Source of the DNA: a virus
Length of the DNA: 64,000 nt
Reading direction: 5' to 3' (one strand)
Virus record (IMG/VR): IMGVR_UViG_3300033145_001047
Location: 22,168-86,167 of that record
Below are positions 1 through 8,487 of this stretch, one piece after another. The translations under genes and the position numbers were made by a program. The first letter of the stretch is position 1, and each line of letters starts with the position of its first letter. The notes below the pieces were generated by a model that did no database searches, was not told the origin of the DNA, and worked only from the letters and a program-made list of their open reading frames with translations.

Positions 1-896
1 TTCGGCTGACTCACCTGTCCGCCGGTCCAGGGGATGGTACAGTCCTTCGAGTCTCCTTTCTCCCCCTTGCAGTACGTGACCTCCTCTATGACAGGATACT
101 CCGCACACCGACAGTTAATGACCTCCTCCGCCGCTCCGCCTGGGTCCAGGGGATGCAGTAGCCCGTTCGAGAATCGCTCTTTGATTCCGATTTCCACCCC
201 GTCCAGGCCCACGTGAGTCGCCCTGGTCGCCCCGTCTATCAGAGCCCTCCAGCCCTTCTTCGTGACGTCGTTCCGGACATACGTCTCGTGCTGCACCGTC
301 TGACTCGCTATGCCGGTCTCCGTCCGGGCTATCGTCCAGGCTCTCTTCGGGTACGTCTTGGCGAACATGCCCTTGATATCCTTCCGAACCTGGTACGGGG
401 ACAATCCCTCTTTCATGTACCCGGTGTAGAGCGTGTTCTGGAACTTCTTGAGCGTAGTCGCGGAGATGTCGCCGGTGATCTTGGTCCCCCGTCTCCGCAG
501 CTCGTCCATGACGCCGGGGTCCTTGAGATGGAAGGCCAGGGAGATACCGAGGTCCTTCAATCCCGCCGCGCCCCCCAGGTTCCCGCCCCTCTCCTCGTAG
601 TGGTGCAGGACGTCCTCCATCTTGTCGTCACCGACGCGCTTGTCCCAGTCCTTGAAGAAGTAGTCGATCACTTCCCGGTCGGCGGTCTCCGACTTCTCGA
701 TCTCCTCCTCGCTCTTTTGAAGGACTAGGCGCTTGTCATAGAGTTCGGGGTGTTCCTTGCGGGAGTATGCGGCCAGCTTCTCCCAGGCGTCCTCGTCGCT
801 GAGCATCTTCATCGTACCGGCGAACTGTTCCTCGAAGACTTTCTTCAAGTCCTTCTGGCAGTCACGGACGGCGACCTCGAAGCCGACCGACTTCAT
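1..896 (-). CDS. MuF/SPP1 gp7-like head morphogenesis (minor capsid) protein, 3' truncated by window edge
   Basis: This reading frame starts at an ATG at 896 (MKSVGFEVAV) and is open to the left edge, so the C-terminus is missing. About 298 residues are visible. Near the edge it carries the MuF signature: LLHPLDPGG, then EEVINCRCAEYP, the His/Asn-Cys-Arg-Cys pattern of SPP1 gp7 and Mu gpF. Family members are minor head proteins injected or needed for procapsid assembly. It lies directly downstream of the portal gene, the usual position. The 52-base gap after the portal stop holds a purine-rich stretch (GAAGGGGAAG) as a weak ribosome binding site. The family call is strong; the exact role is inferred. 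Confidence 0.85.
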   Translation of the reverse strand, partial: MKSVGFEVAVRDCQKDLKKVFEEQFAGTMKMLSDEDAWEKLAAYSRKEHPELYDKRLVLQKSEEEIEKSETADREVIDYFFKDWDKRVGDDKMEDVLHHYEERGGNLGGAAGLKDLGISLAFHLKDPGVMDELRRRGTKITGDISATTLKKFQNTLYTGYMKEGLSPYQVRKDIKGMFAKTYPKRAWTIARTETGIASQTVQHETYVRNDVTKKGWRALIDGATRATHVGLDGVEIGIKERFSNGLLHPLDPGGAAEEVINCRCAEYPVIEEVTYCKGEKGDSKDCTIPWTGGQVSQP

Positions 897-948
897 GGCC
901 GGTAGCTTCCCCTTCGCCTTCCGTGCGAGTACGCTGCAGGAACAGGGT

Positions 949-2430
949 CTACGCCTCGGGACCGTCCTCGTCGAGGTAGTCCGAGGCGTCCGTGTCGCCA
1001 AGTCCCTTTTCGCTACCGAGTTCTCCAGCCTTGAGGCTAGGGTCTGTATCGGAAACTTTTCCAGTGTCACTTTTCTCCACCTTCTCACCTACCGGCACAA
1101 AGTTCGACACGACGTAGTATATGTCACCGCCGTCATACGGCTCCTCGCCTCGCGCTCTCAGTATATCGTTCGGAGTCTTCACCCCCATCCCGACGTCGAT
1201 CTCGTCTATCTCAGACTGCAGCTTCTCGTCAGTGATGTCGATGTCCAGGAACTCAAGTGTGTAGCTGTCGATCTCGAACACGTCCTTGATAATCAGCTCG
1301 TTGAATATCCACTGGAATTGATTCTGCCGAGGAGTGACCACGCTCTCCAGGTATATCTGGTCGACGTCTCGCGCCACGCTGCCGCCGAGCTGCCCCTTAA
1401 TAACGATTCCGGCCCGGTACGGGGGAACGTGGTGGGCCGTGAGGATGTCGTCCTTATTGTCTTGCCGGAACATCCGGAAGGACGCTTCCTTCGTCTCGAC
1501 ACTCAGGCGCTCGAAATGCACCTTGCCGCCGCCCTTGAGCGTGAACACCAGAATCCGGTGGGGGTTCTTCACGAGTTCGGTCTCGAAGTACTTCTGTATC
1601 TCTTCCTTGACACCCTTCCCGAGCTTCGCACCCTCGACGACCACCGCGTACGCCGGGACACCGAAGTGAGTGAAGAACTCCATATTGAACTCTTTCTCTT
1701 TCTGTTCCCCGAACATGGTGAATACAGCCGGGAGCCACTCGGGGGCTCCGTAGTAGTTCGACTTCCAGGTGTACTGGTAGACCTGTATGAGTTCGTGGGC
1801 TTGCTTCTCCGGCGGTGTCGATTCCTTGAACTCGCCGGTCTCCCGGTTCAGTATCCGCTCGTCGCCGAACCGCTTGAAGTACACCTTGTTCATGCCGACC
1901 TTCTGAATCCAGCGTTCCTTGTCGGACATGAGGGCGACCGTCGTCGAGTTCACATGGTAGAGGGTGCACTTCTTCTCCTCGGTGATACCGCGCACGACCT
2001 CGAAGTATCCGTTCCCGCATCCCTCGTAGTCTATGCCGGTCTTCTTGCACAGCTCGGATACGTCGGAGTTCTCGTTCACTCTCTTGAAGAACTCGTTCAA
2101 CTGATTGTACTCGGTGTCGGTCGCGTTCTTCCCCTCGACCTCGACCAGCTTCCAGCCAACACCGAATGAGTCTTGTATCTTCGTCCGGATGCACGAGGCA
2201 TGTGTGACCGATATGTCCATCCACTGCAGCAGCTTCTTCTGGTCGTACGGGGGCTTGATAACCTGCTTGCCCCAGTTCTGCTCCTCGACCTGTTGCGTCT
2301 GAGGCATCTCGAACCGCTTAAGGTCCCGGTCAGAGAACAGCCGACCCCTGTCTGTGATGTACAGGGTCTCCAGCAGTCCTTCCTTTTCGTCTCCGCTCTT
2401 GTCCTTCTTCGTCGTCTTCTTCTTGGCCAT
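949..2430 (-). CDS. Phage portal protein
   Basis: The 493-residue protein resembles PBSX/HK97-type portals. Recognisable stretches are YYGAPEWLPAV followed by FNMEFFTHFGVPAYAVV, and HHVPPYRAGI in the second half, all typical of the Phage_portal family. Portals form the dodecameric ring at one capsid vertex through which DNA is packaged and ejected. The N-terminus is Lys-rich and the C-terminal 60 residues are acidic and low in complexity. It sits one base downstream of the large terminase gene and upstream of the MuF-like gene, the standard packaging-head order. Length matches the family. Confidence 0.92.
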   Translation of the reverse strand: MAKKKTTKKDKSGDEKEGLLETLYITDRGRLFSDRDLKRFEMPQTQQVEEQNWGKQVIKPPYDQKKLLQWMDISVTHASCIRTKIQDSFGVGWKLVEVEGKNATDTEYNQLNEFFKRVNENSDVSELCKKTGIDYEGCGNGYFEVVRGITEEKKCTLYHVNSTTVALMSDKERWIQKVGMNKVYFKRFGDERILNRETGEFKESTPPEKQAHELIQVYQYTWKSNYYGAPEWLPAVFTMFGEQKEKEFNMEFFTHFGVPAYAVVVEGAKLGKGVKEEIQKYFETELVKNPHRILVFTLKGGGKVHFERLSVETKEASFRMFRQDNKDDILTAHHVPPYRAGIVIKGQLGGSVARDVDQIYLESVVTPRQNQFQWIFNELIIKDVFEIDSYTLEFLDIDITDEKLQSEIDEIDVGMGVKTPNDILRARGEEPYDGGDIYYVVSNFVPVGEKVEKSDTGKVSDTDPSLKAGELGSEKGLGDTDASDYLDEDGPEA

Positions 2431-2431
2431 G

Positions 2432-5101
2432 CTACTCGACCTCCATCACGTTCATGATCTCGTTCTCCAGTAAGTGATTGACCACGCCACAGGTCGCGTC
2501 CCATACGTCCTTGCTTCCCGTCGTCGGGTGGTCCACCTTCTTCCCCTTTATCAGTTCCAGGCCACCCATCTCTTTTTCGAGGACGTCGTTCGGATATGTC
2601 CTCACGCGGCCCTGGTATATCTGCTCCTTGTAATTCTCGCAAGCCTCAAGTGATTCTACACTCTGACGGTCGGCTATGAAATCTTTCTTCCTCAACTCCT
2701 GGAGACTACTCGCGGACTGGAACTGGTCGTACGTCACTATCTCTATATCGAAGCCCCTCTTCCGCAGCTCCACGACCGTGTCCCGGATGTCCGCCAAGTC
2801 GATCTCCCCGTCCTCCGGCGCTTCGATGTGGTGCGCCAGGTCGATGATAATGGTCTGACTCTCGGCGTGTCCCATGCCTATCCCGGCCCGGTCCCTCTTG
2901 AGGCCCAGGTCGATGTGGATATAGTAGGACTCGTCCGGGTCGCCGACAAACCAATCGAAGAAGCGACCGTCCTCGTCCACCGGGTCCCGCATCCTGTCGA
3001 CGAAGATGTCCTGCACCAGCTTCCACCGCTTGAGGTATCTCTCCAGCGCCAGGCTCGGACGGGCTCCATAATCTCGCCAGGACTTCTCCGGGTTCTTCTC
3101 GAAGTCCTTCTTGTACTTGTTCGGTATCTTGTGGTCTTTCTCCCCGTCGTTCAGGGTGAAGTAGTCGCCGCGCTCGATATCCTCGATGTCCTCGACCCTG
3201 ACCTCCCATATCGCCCGGCGCTTGCAGAAGATGCTGTCGTCTGTCTCCGCTCCCTTCGCTTGCTTCTCGATGAAGTCGTCGACGTACCTGGGCTGCGATA
3301 TCATGACGAGCAGTCCGTGGAAGTCGAACCGCGTCTTGATACGCCGGTCCAGGGTGTAGAACATATCGGACGCGACGTCGTGTTCTTTCGTGACAGTGTA
3401 GTACGCGGCCTCGTCCATCACCGCCGCTATGAGGTTATATCCTAGCGGGAAGTTCGAGCCAGAGTGTCCGGGTATCATGCAGATATGATTCTCGAATCGC
3501 AGCTCGGACTTAATGTTCGGGTCAGGCTTGTGGTCCTGAAACCACGGACTGTTGTTAATCCTCGACTGGGTTCCACCGAAGACGACCTTCTTCGCCTGTA
3601 TCGCGTTCACGCTCATGTTGAGTATTGCTATCAGGTCGTTCTCGTCTATATGGAAGGACTCGTGCGGGTTCTCCATACATAGGAGATGGTGGATATAGTA
3701 CGCGAGGATGATCGAGGTCTTGTACGAGTTATGGGTGACCGTGAAGTCTCCGAGTAGATATAGGTGTCCCCTATCGACGTTGAATCCGTAGTACTTCCCT
3801 CTCCCCATCTCCGTGACCGAGAACCCGGTAACGAGGACGCTCTTCTTCTGTAATCTTGGTTTCGTTTTCTTCCTGGGTATGCGGACAGGAATTTCGCTGA
3901 CACAACCGGAGATGCTGACCCTGTAACTTCTGAATCTCTTCCCATTGCACGTTGTCGTCCTCTCCTTCACGTAGGCCGCGAATCCAAGGGACCGAGCAAT
4001 GAAGGCAGTGTCTTCACATAGCCGTTTATTCTTGTTCGAGAACTCATAACACCCGCCAGAAAGATGTCCGTCGGTGTCAATGAGTCCAGCCAGAACATCT
4101 AGCCTCACGTTCCGAGAGTTAGTTCGATAAATCTTAGGAACGTGTTTGTTCTTGATTAGATTGTATGCTTTCAGGGCATCGAGCAGTACGTTCGACTGCC
4201 CCCTCACTCCGCTACTTAATATGTATGTCGGGCACGTCTTGTCCTTGTTATGATCGACGTTTATGCTCAGGTCGTATTGCTCGGCAATGTCGTAGAGATA
4301 TTCCTTCATCTCAGGGTCCTTTGTCGTTACCCCCATGTGGTGGGAACTTCCGTCGCCTAGCCACACACCGAGCAGATACGGCTCCATCGTCACGCTCCCT
4401 TCGTTAGGAAAGCGGACGCCTGTCCTCCAGAGCTTGTGATTGTTCTTGAAGTTCTTGCTCTTTGATAGATAGTCTTTGACCGATATATCTACAATCCCTC
4501 CAGCCTGTCCGTCTTGCTTACCGCCGTTCGGTCTGCCGGTATTGATGATCCCCTTGTTCGTCCTCTTCAAACTCAGAATATGGTCACCGTTCACGACAAA
4601 CGGTTCTCCCTTGATGGGAACTATCTCATACATGTCGTCATATCCACGAGAGAGAGACTGCACCCTCCTTGGTTCGCTGTCTGGACCCATCACCATGTCA
4701 CCGACTTGAACATCTTCGACCATTTTGATTTCGCCGTCGTACATCAGAATGGGAGTCCCCTTACCGTGACACTTCCCGCTGCCGACCGCTTCGTCGAACA
4801 CCGCCTTCTCGTATGGACAGTACGCGAAGGCCGACGGGTCACTGAACAGGTCCTTGAGGTCCTGCAGCACGGCGGGTCGGATGCTCTTGGACATGTTCAG
4901 GTAATAGTCGGACAGCACGAACTCCTCGATGATAGCCGGTGCTTCCTTATACCTGAATCCATTCTCGTCAGCTCGGCACATCGACGCGAAGATGTCCTCG
5001 ACGTTGTCTCGCTCGTCTGTCTCAGGTAATGACGGCGACAGCACTGTCTGAGACGGTGACGTCTTCGACGCTTCCCTCAGCTTCAAGTTCAACGACTGCA
5101 T
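2432..5101 (-). CDS. terL: Terminase large subunit interrupted by an intein
   Basis: The 889-residue precursor is a packaging ATPase/nuclease. The N-extein ends in AVGSGK at residue 110 and the C-extein restarts with SYKTS at 459, so splicing restores a Walker A motif GSGKS. Walker B is LIAAVMDEAAYY (D563-E564). The RuvC-like nuclease domain shows HIDLGLKRDRAG (D731), IVTYDQF (D792) and VWDAT (D868) as candidate metal ligands. The spliced protein would be 541 residues, within the usual terminase range. The start at 5101 overlaps the upstream gene by 80 bases and has GCAGGG upstream; a later start is possible but would not change the domains. Confidence 0.93.
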   Translation of the reverse strand: MQSLNLKLREASKTSPSQTVLSPSLPETDERDNVEDIFASMCRADENGFRYKEAPAIIEEFVLSDYYLNMSKSIRPAVLQDLKDLFSDPSAFAYCPYEKAVFDEAVGSGKCHGKGTPILMYDGEIKMVEDVQVGDMVMGPDSEPRRVQSLSRGYDDMYEIVPIKGEPFVVNGDHILSLKRTNKGIINTGRPNGGKQDGQAGGIVDISVKDYLSKSKNFKNNHKLWRTGVRFPNEGSVTMEPYLLGVWLGDGSSHHMGVTTKDPEMKEYLYDIAEQYDLSINVDHNKDKTCPTYILSSGVRGQSNVLLDALKAYNLIKNKHVPKIYRTNSRNVRLDVLAGLIDTDGHLSGGCYEFSNKNKRLCEDTAFIARSLGFAAYVKERTTTCNGKRFRSYRVSISGCVSEIPVRIPRKKTKPRLQKKSVLVTGFSVTEMGRGKYYGFNVDRGHLYLLGDFTVTHNSYKTSIILAYYIHHLLCMENPHESFHIDENDLIAILNMSVNAIQAKKVVFGGTQSRINNSPWFQDHKPDPNIKSELRFENHICMIPGHSGSNFPLGYNLIAAVMDEAAYYTVTKEHDVASDMFYTLDRRIKTRFDFHGLLVMISQPRYVDDFIEKQAKGAETDDSIFCKRRAIWEVRVEDIEDIERGDYFTLNDGEKDHKIPNKYKKDFEKNPEKSWRDYGARPSLALERYLKRWKLVQDIFVDRMRDPVDEDGRFFDWFVGDPDESYYIHIDLGLKRDRAGIGMGHAESQTIIIDLAHHIEAPEDGEIDLADIRDTVVELRKRGFDIEIVTYDQFQSASSLQELRKKDFIADRQSVESLEACENYKEQIYQGRVRTYPNDVLEKEMGGLELIKGKKVDHPTTGSKDVWDATCGVVNHLLENEIMNVMEVE
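3728..4771 (-). mobile_element. Intein with LAGLIDADG homing endonuclease inside terL
   Basis: Residues 111-458 of the terminase precursor (348 residues) form the intein. It starts with Cys (CHGKGTPILMYDG, block A), has a block B-like NGDHILSL, and ends with block F/G, YYGFNVDRGHLYLL then TVTHN, followed by extein Ser. Two LAGLIDADG-type helices are visible: EPYLLGVWLGDG (240-251) and LDVLAGLIDTDG (334-345). All residues needed for splicing (C1, block B His, terminal HN, +1 Ser) are present. Local DNA is visibly AT-richer than the extein, which fits acquisition. Confidence 0.93.
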
Positions 5102-5729
5102 CCTGTATTCCCTGCTCCTGCTTCTTCTTCGCGTCGTACCATTCCAGGTATTGCCTCTTCTGTTCGGGCTCCAGGTCGTCCACCAGCTCCCGGACTATCT
5201 GTTGAGTCGTTCGCTCTGGCGCTTGTATCCCCGGCTGTCCTCCCTGCAGTATCCCGATGTATTGCTGGACAGCGGCCAGCGTCTTGAGCATGTCCATCCA
5301 GCGGTCCATCTCCTGCCCGGCTGGTCTCATGAAGGCCGGGAGCACTGCACTCGGTGCCATTTTCGTCTCGTAGTCCAGGGCACGAGCGACCCGCTGCTTC
5401 TGTATCTCGATAGCGTCGTATATGTCCTGCAGCACATCGACCGTCGGGTTCAGGCCCTTGAGGAACACGTCCTTGATCTTTTTCTCCAGCATGAGCTTCG
5501 ATGGTATGATCTTCTTCAACTTGCGGAAGGTCTCGTGGCATATGTCCTCGTTGAACTGTTGCTTCGCGTAGGCCGTACATTTCCTTAGAGCCCACCCTTC
5601 CCTGAGACACTCTACATAGAATCCAGCGTGAGGACTCTGTCGTATCTTTTCCGGGCATAGCCTGAGAATAGATGACAGGCCCTCTAGTTCTTCCAGGTTC
5701 GACGGCTGTCCGTCTTCGTTCTCGTCCAT
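5022..5729 (-). CDS. Putative terminase small subunit
   Basis: A 235-residue acidic protein directly upstream of and overlapping terL. The first 80 residues are helical and contain a helix-turn-helix-like stretch (GWALRKCTAYAKQQFNED). The middle is rich in Gln, Arg and Met and could mediate oligomerisation; the tail is acidic. I do not recognise a named family by sequence, so the call rests mainly on position and size. Start ATG at 5729 has GGAGAAGGGACAG upstream. It is the first gene after promoter 5908-5935, with a leader of about 170 bases. Confidence 0.5.
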   Translation of the reverse strand: MDENEDGQPSNLEELEGLSSILRLCPEKIRQSPHAGFYVECLREGWALRKCTAYAKQQFNEDICHETFRKLKKIIPSKLMLEKKIKDVFLKGLNPTVDVLQDIYDAIEIQKQRVARALDYETKMAPSAVLPAFMRPAGQEMDRWMDMLKTLAAVQQYIGILQGGQPGIQAPERTTQQIVRELVDDLEPEQKRQYLEWYDAKKKQEQGIQDAVVELEAEGSVEDVTVSDSAVAVIT

Positions 5730-5907
5730 GCTGTCCCTTCTCCGTCGCCCTACGTGGTCGACATAATGAAACGAGTCGCGGACTACTGCAGCAGCCTCGC
5801 AACCCTTGCGTCCTTCTCCACTTTCAGATTGTAGAGCCCTATCACTTCCCGCCCCTCGGCTTCCTCAGTTCTACGAGAAGGCTCAGGACATCCCCAACTA
5901 CTGAAAT

Positions 5908-5935
5908 AGTATACGGCGCTGACAAGGGTTGTCAA
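5908..5935 (-). promoter_or_regulatory. Sigma-70-like promoter for the packaging operon
   Basis: Read on the minus strand: TTGACA (5930-5935), 16 bases, TATACT (5908-5913). It lies between the end of the 5961-6167 gene and the putative small terminase. The leader 5730-5900 holds no gene I can support; a 20-codon GTG frame ending near 5783 is the only candidate. Confidence 0.7.
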
Positions 5936-5960
5936 CTTCTCGGACCTTGTCAACTCGTTC

Positions 5961-6167
5961 CTAGACACTGCGGAGCCGTCGTGTCAATAGCTGAATCCGC
6001 CCACACACCCAGGCCGTCCACTTCCATCGGTGACGGTGCCTCCTGTTGGTCTCCGTGTCGTTGCAGCAAGTCCAGCGGAGGCGTAGCTTACGCTTCTTCT
6101 TCGGGAGCCCCACAGCCTCGTCGTAGAGCCTCAGTATCTCGTTCCGCCGGGCTTCGTCCACGATCAC
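5961..6167 (-). CDS. Small basic hypothetical protein
   Basis: A 68-residue protein beginning MIVDEARRNEILRLYDEAV. Start is the GTG at 6167, which overlaps the TGA of the upstream membrane gene as GTGA. A longer frame up to 6251 would cross that gene. The second half is strongly basic (PKKKRKLRLRW, RRHRHRWKW) with two adjacent Cys, suggesting nucleic-acid contact. Family not recognised. It is the last gene of the rml operon before the packaging promoter. Confidence 0.6.
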   Translation of the reverse strand: MIVDEARRNEILRLYDEAVGLPKKKRKLRLRWTCCNDTETNRRHRHRWKWTAWVCGRIQLLTRRLRSV

Positions 6168-6292
6168 TCCCACCGTAGGTGTGAGAACAGCCACACTAGG
6201 ATGTCGACCAGCTTCCATATGGCTAAGGGTATCGCAGCAATGCCAACCCACAGGAGGGTGCCTATCCCCCGGAACATGTCCCCGCTGACCAT
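6164..6292 (-). CDS. 42-residue single-span membrane protein
   Basis: MVSGDMFRGIGTLLWVGIAA begins a 42-residue protein with one hydrophobic helix over residues 9-36 and a short charged tail (HLRWE). Start ATG at 6292 lies one base after the upstream stop (6294-6296); the stop overlaps the next GTG start. Coupling on both sides supports it as a gene. Function unknown; holin-like or membrane-anchoring roles are possible but unsupported. Confidence 0.6.
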   Translation of the reverse strand: MVSGDMFRGIGTLLWVGIAAIPLAIWKLVDILVWLFSHLRWE

Positions 6293-6293
6293 G

Positions 6294-6524
6294 TCAGACG
6301 TTCTTCATCGTGTGCAGCTCGATATCGACCAGCTCGTTGTCCGGTCCCTCGGTCACGGATACGAACGTGAGGGGGATAGACTGGTCCGCCACGCCGCCGT
6401 TGCAGACTTTCAGCTTCGCGTCGCCGGGGAGTCCCTTGATAACACAGGTCGAGTCTACTCGGTTCCCCGTCCTGAAAAGCTGCTCTATCAGCTCCACGTC
6501 GACCTCGACCCTAATCCTTCTCAC
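6294..6524 (-). CDS. Hypothetical protein
   Basis: 76 residues, MRRIRVEVDVELIEQLFRTG onward. The GTG at 6524 is chosen because AGGAGG lies at 6532-6537, seven bases upstream; an upstream start at 6566 would lie inside the preceding gene and give an implausible Arg-rich leader. Predicted mostly beta. No family recognised. Confidence 0.65.
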   Translation of the reverse strand: MRRIRVEVDVELIEQLFRTGNRVDSTCVIKGLPGDAKLKVCNGGVADQSIPLTFVSVTEGPDNELVDIELHTMKNV

Positions 6525-6903
6525 TGCTTTCCTCCTCCGGTTCGACCGGCATCTTGAGTCCCGCACGTTCCGCCGCCTTCTCCAGGCGGTCCTGAACGCG
6601 CATAATAATCTCGTTCATGGCCATTGGCATCCGCCCGGCCTCCAGGCATTGCATCAAGAACATGAAGTCCCGCTCGTCGAGTGTCGTCCACTTGTCAGCG
6701 ACCTTGAGGTCGTTTGTCATGGACTCGCGCATACTCTGCAGCCGACGCTGCTCACGGATAGTCAGGCCACCCGTCACCGTCTCGTACCCCTTCACCGCTT
6801 GGATGCACATGTCCCGGAACAACATCCTCGGGGTGACGCCGTCAGGTGTGTCGACCAAGCCGTCCAGGTCGATGTCCCAGTCGATGGATACTGTCTTACC
6901 CAT
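6511..6903 (-). CDS. Hypothetical protein
   Basis: 130 residues, starting MGKTVSIDWDIDLDGLVDTP. An acidic N-terminus precedes helical segments; a Met-rich helix (CLEAGRMPMAMNEIIMRVQ) sits near the C-terminus. The start overlaps the end of the RmlD-like gene by 8 bases, so the two are probably coupled. No family recognised. Confidence 0.7.
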   Translation of the reverse strand: MGKTVSIDWDIDLDGLVDTPDGVTPRMLFRDMCIQAVKGYETVTGGLTIREQRRLQSMRESMTNDLKVADKWTTLDERDFMFLMQCLEAGRMPMAMNEIIMRVQDRLEKAAERAGLKMPVEPEEESSEKD

Positions 6904-7738
6904 TCGTACTCCTCCTCGGCAGTGCTTTCATGACCTCGACCAGCCGGTCCTTGATCTCCGGCATATCGAAGCCGTAATTACTCAGCTTGTCGACGGCCAG
7001 GATACAGTTCGATCTCCCGGCCTTTAGCTGCTTCTGAACCTCCTCGACTTCCCCGACCTTGTACTCCAGCGTCGGGTCCACCAGGGCCTTGTACATCTCC
7101 ATGACCTCTATCGCCTCGACCGCGCCACGGTTCACGACGTTCCAGGTGCCGACGTGTCCGTGCTCGGCCAGGAACTCGATGCTCCGCGCCAGGTCGTCGA
7201 GCATGGTCATGGAGTTCTTCATACTGTACAGCGTCTTCCCCTCACTCGCGTACTTGAGCAGCTTCCCGATATAGCTCCGGGCGTGGAGTCCGGGGTCTAT
7301 CGGCATCCGTATCCGGAGGACACAGCACTGATAGAAGTGGGCCAGGATATACTGGGACCATATCTTCGTCCGGGAGTAGTAGCTGTCGAAGAAGTCGGGC
7401 TCGTCCGTTTCTCGATACGTCACGTCGTAGCCGCTGTACACGCATCCGCTGCCGATGTGAAACCACTGACGCTTCATCTCCTCGAACGCTGTACCGAGGA
7501 CCAGGGGGAGCGTGACATTTCCCTCGAACGTCTCCTGCTTGTGGTCCTCGCACCAGTCGACGTTCGGACGCCCGGTGCGTCCCGCGCAGTTAATCACGCA
7601 ATGACTCGGGAAGTGCTCCTGCATCTGGAACTTGAACGTCTCGACATCTGTGACGCGCCCGTCGAAGAACTCCGCGTTAGGGAGAGCGTTCTTGAGATAC
7701 GTCCCGACATACCCCTTCCCGATTATCAAGTACTTCAT
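6896..7738 (-). CDS. RmlD-like NAD(P)-dependent sugar reductase/epimerase (SDR family)
   Basis: 280 residues of extended short-chain dehydrogenase fold. The nucleotide-binding loop is IIGKGYVGTYL (G7, G9, G12), the active-site region has IGSGCVYSG (95-103) and the catalytic pair is Y121-x3-K125 in YYSRTK. The shortened Gly motif and size fit dTDP-4-dehydrorhamnose reductase (RmlD) better than RmlB. With RmlB and RmlA upstream in the same operon it could finish a dTDP-deoxysugar. No RmlC epimerase is visible, so the product may not be rhamnose. Other NAD-dependent epimerase functions remain possible. Confidence 0.75.
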   Translation of the reverse strand: MKYLIIGKGYVGTYLKNALPNAEFFDGRVTDVETFKFQMQEHFPSHCVINCAGRTGRPNVDWCEDHKQETFEGNVTLPLVLGTAFEEMKRQWFHIGSGCVYSGYDVTYRETDEPDFFDSYYSRTKIWSQYILAHFYQCCVLRIRMPIDPGLHARSYIGKLLKYASEGKTLYSMKNSMTMLDDLARSIEFLAEHGHVGTWNVVNRGAVEAIEVMEMYKALVDPTLEYKVGEVEEVQKQLKAGRSNCILAVDKLSNYGFDMPEIKDRLVEVMKALPRRSTNG

Positions 7739-7750
7739 GACGCGGACCCC

Positions 7751-8188
7751 TCAGCTTGCCGGTGCCGGTTCCGTTTCTGTTTCTGCCGGAGCTGCTTCCG
7801 GTTCTCCCGGTCCCTCCTCCGGAGCTGCCGGTCCTTCTCCGCTATCTTCCGACGGCGGGACGACCGCATCTTTCTCGACTTGTTCTTCAACCTTCGGCTC
7901 CTCCCCGGCAACCGCTTCCTTCGTCTCGACGTTGTCCTCGACCGACACGTTCACGGCCTCGCGGGTTTCCAGTGTCTTGAGCAACTGCCGCCGCTTCTTC
8001 CGGCGGTCTTTCTTCCGGCCCTTCCGGCAATCCGGGCAGCGTCGCGGTTCGGCGAACGCTTTCTGGAGGAAGAACTTCTGCTCCCCCACACTGAACACGA
8101 AGTCGTTCCCACAGCCTTCACACGCCAGCTTTCGGTCCTGGAACTGGTCCATCTCCGACCTCCTCATATAGTCTCTGAATTTCGCCAC
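7751..8188 (-). CDS. Zinc-ribbon protein with Pro/Glu-rich tail
   Basis: 145 residues from GTG 8188 (GGAGG four bases upstream); an ATG at 8152 with AGGAGG six bases upstream is an equally good start. The N-terminal 60 residues form a zinc ribbon: LACEGCGNDFVFSVGEQKFF, then RRCPDCRKGRKKDRRKKRR, as in the probable zinc-ribbon domain family found in phages and bacteria. The rest is an acidic, Pro/Ala/Glu-rich, probably disordered tail. Likely nucleic-acid or protein binding; role unknown. Confidence 0.7.
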   Translation of the reverse strand: MAKFRDYMRRSEMDQFQDRKLACEGCGNDFVFSVGEQKFFLQKAFAEPRRCPDCRKGRKKDRRKKRRQLLKTLETREAVNVSVEDNVETKEAVAGEEPKVEEQVEKDAVVPPSEDSGEGPAAPEEGPGEPEAAPAETETEPAPAS

Positions 8189-8199
8189 AATACCTCCGT

Positions 8200-8487
8200 C
8201 TATCTTTTGGGCCGAGGTCGGCCTTTCAGTTTCTTGTTCTTCTTGAGTATTATCATCACCGCGAAACGCTCCTGGACGCTGACGGGTTTCGAGTTCAGCA
8301 TCGGCAGCTTCTCGTCCAGGCCAGCGACGGCGACGAAGTTCCCCTGTCCGCACGGCTTCTTGTGCTCGCGGTCGAAGTATATCTTCCAGTCTATCGTCGC
8401 CTCGATGTCACAGTCGTCCGGTATCAGGTGCGCGAACTTAGGCTCCGACTTCTGTGTCTTCCGCTCTATGTTCTTCCTCTTGGCCAT
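8200..8487 (-). CDS. Hypothetical protein with basic ends
   Basis: 95 residues, MAKRKNIERKTQKSEPKFAH at the start and KKNKKLKGRPRPKR at the end, with a neutral beta-rich core (DIEATIDWKIYFDREH). Its start lies inside the end of rmlA (50-base overlap). No family recognised. Confidence 0.6.
   Translation of the reverse strand: MAKRKNIERKTQKSEPKFAHLIPDDCDIEATIDWKIYFDREHKKPCGQGNFVAVAGLDEKLPMLNSKPVSVQERFAVMIILKKNKKLKGRPRPKR

Noticed and set aside
757-2169. Long plus-strand open frame opposite the portal gene
   Set aside because: Antisense shadow of a conserved gene; similar long shadows lie opposite the tail tip and other genes because stop codons are rare in GC-rich DNA.
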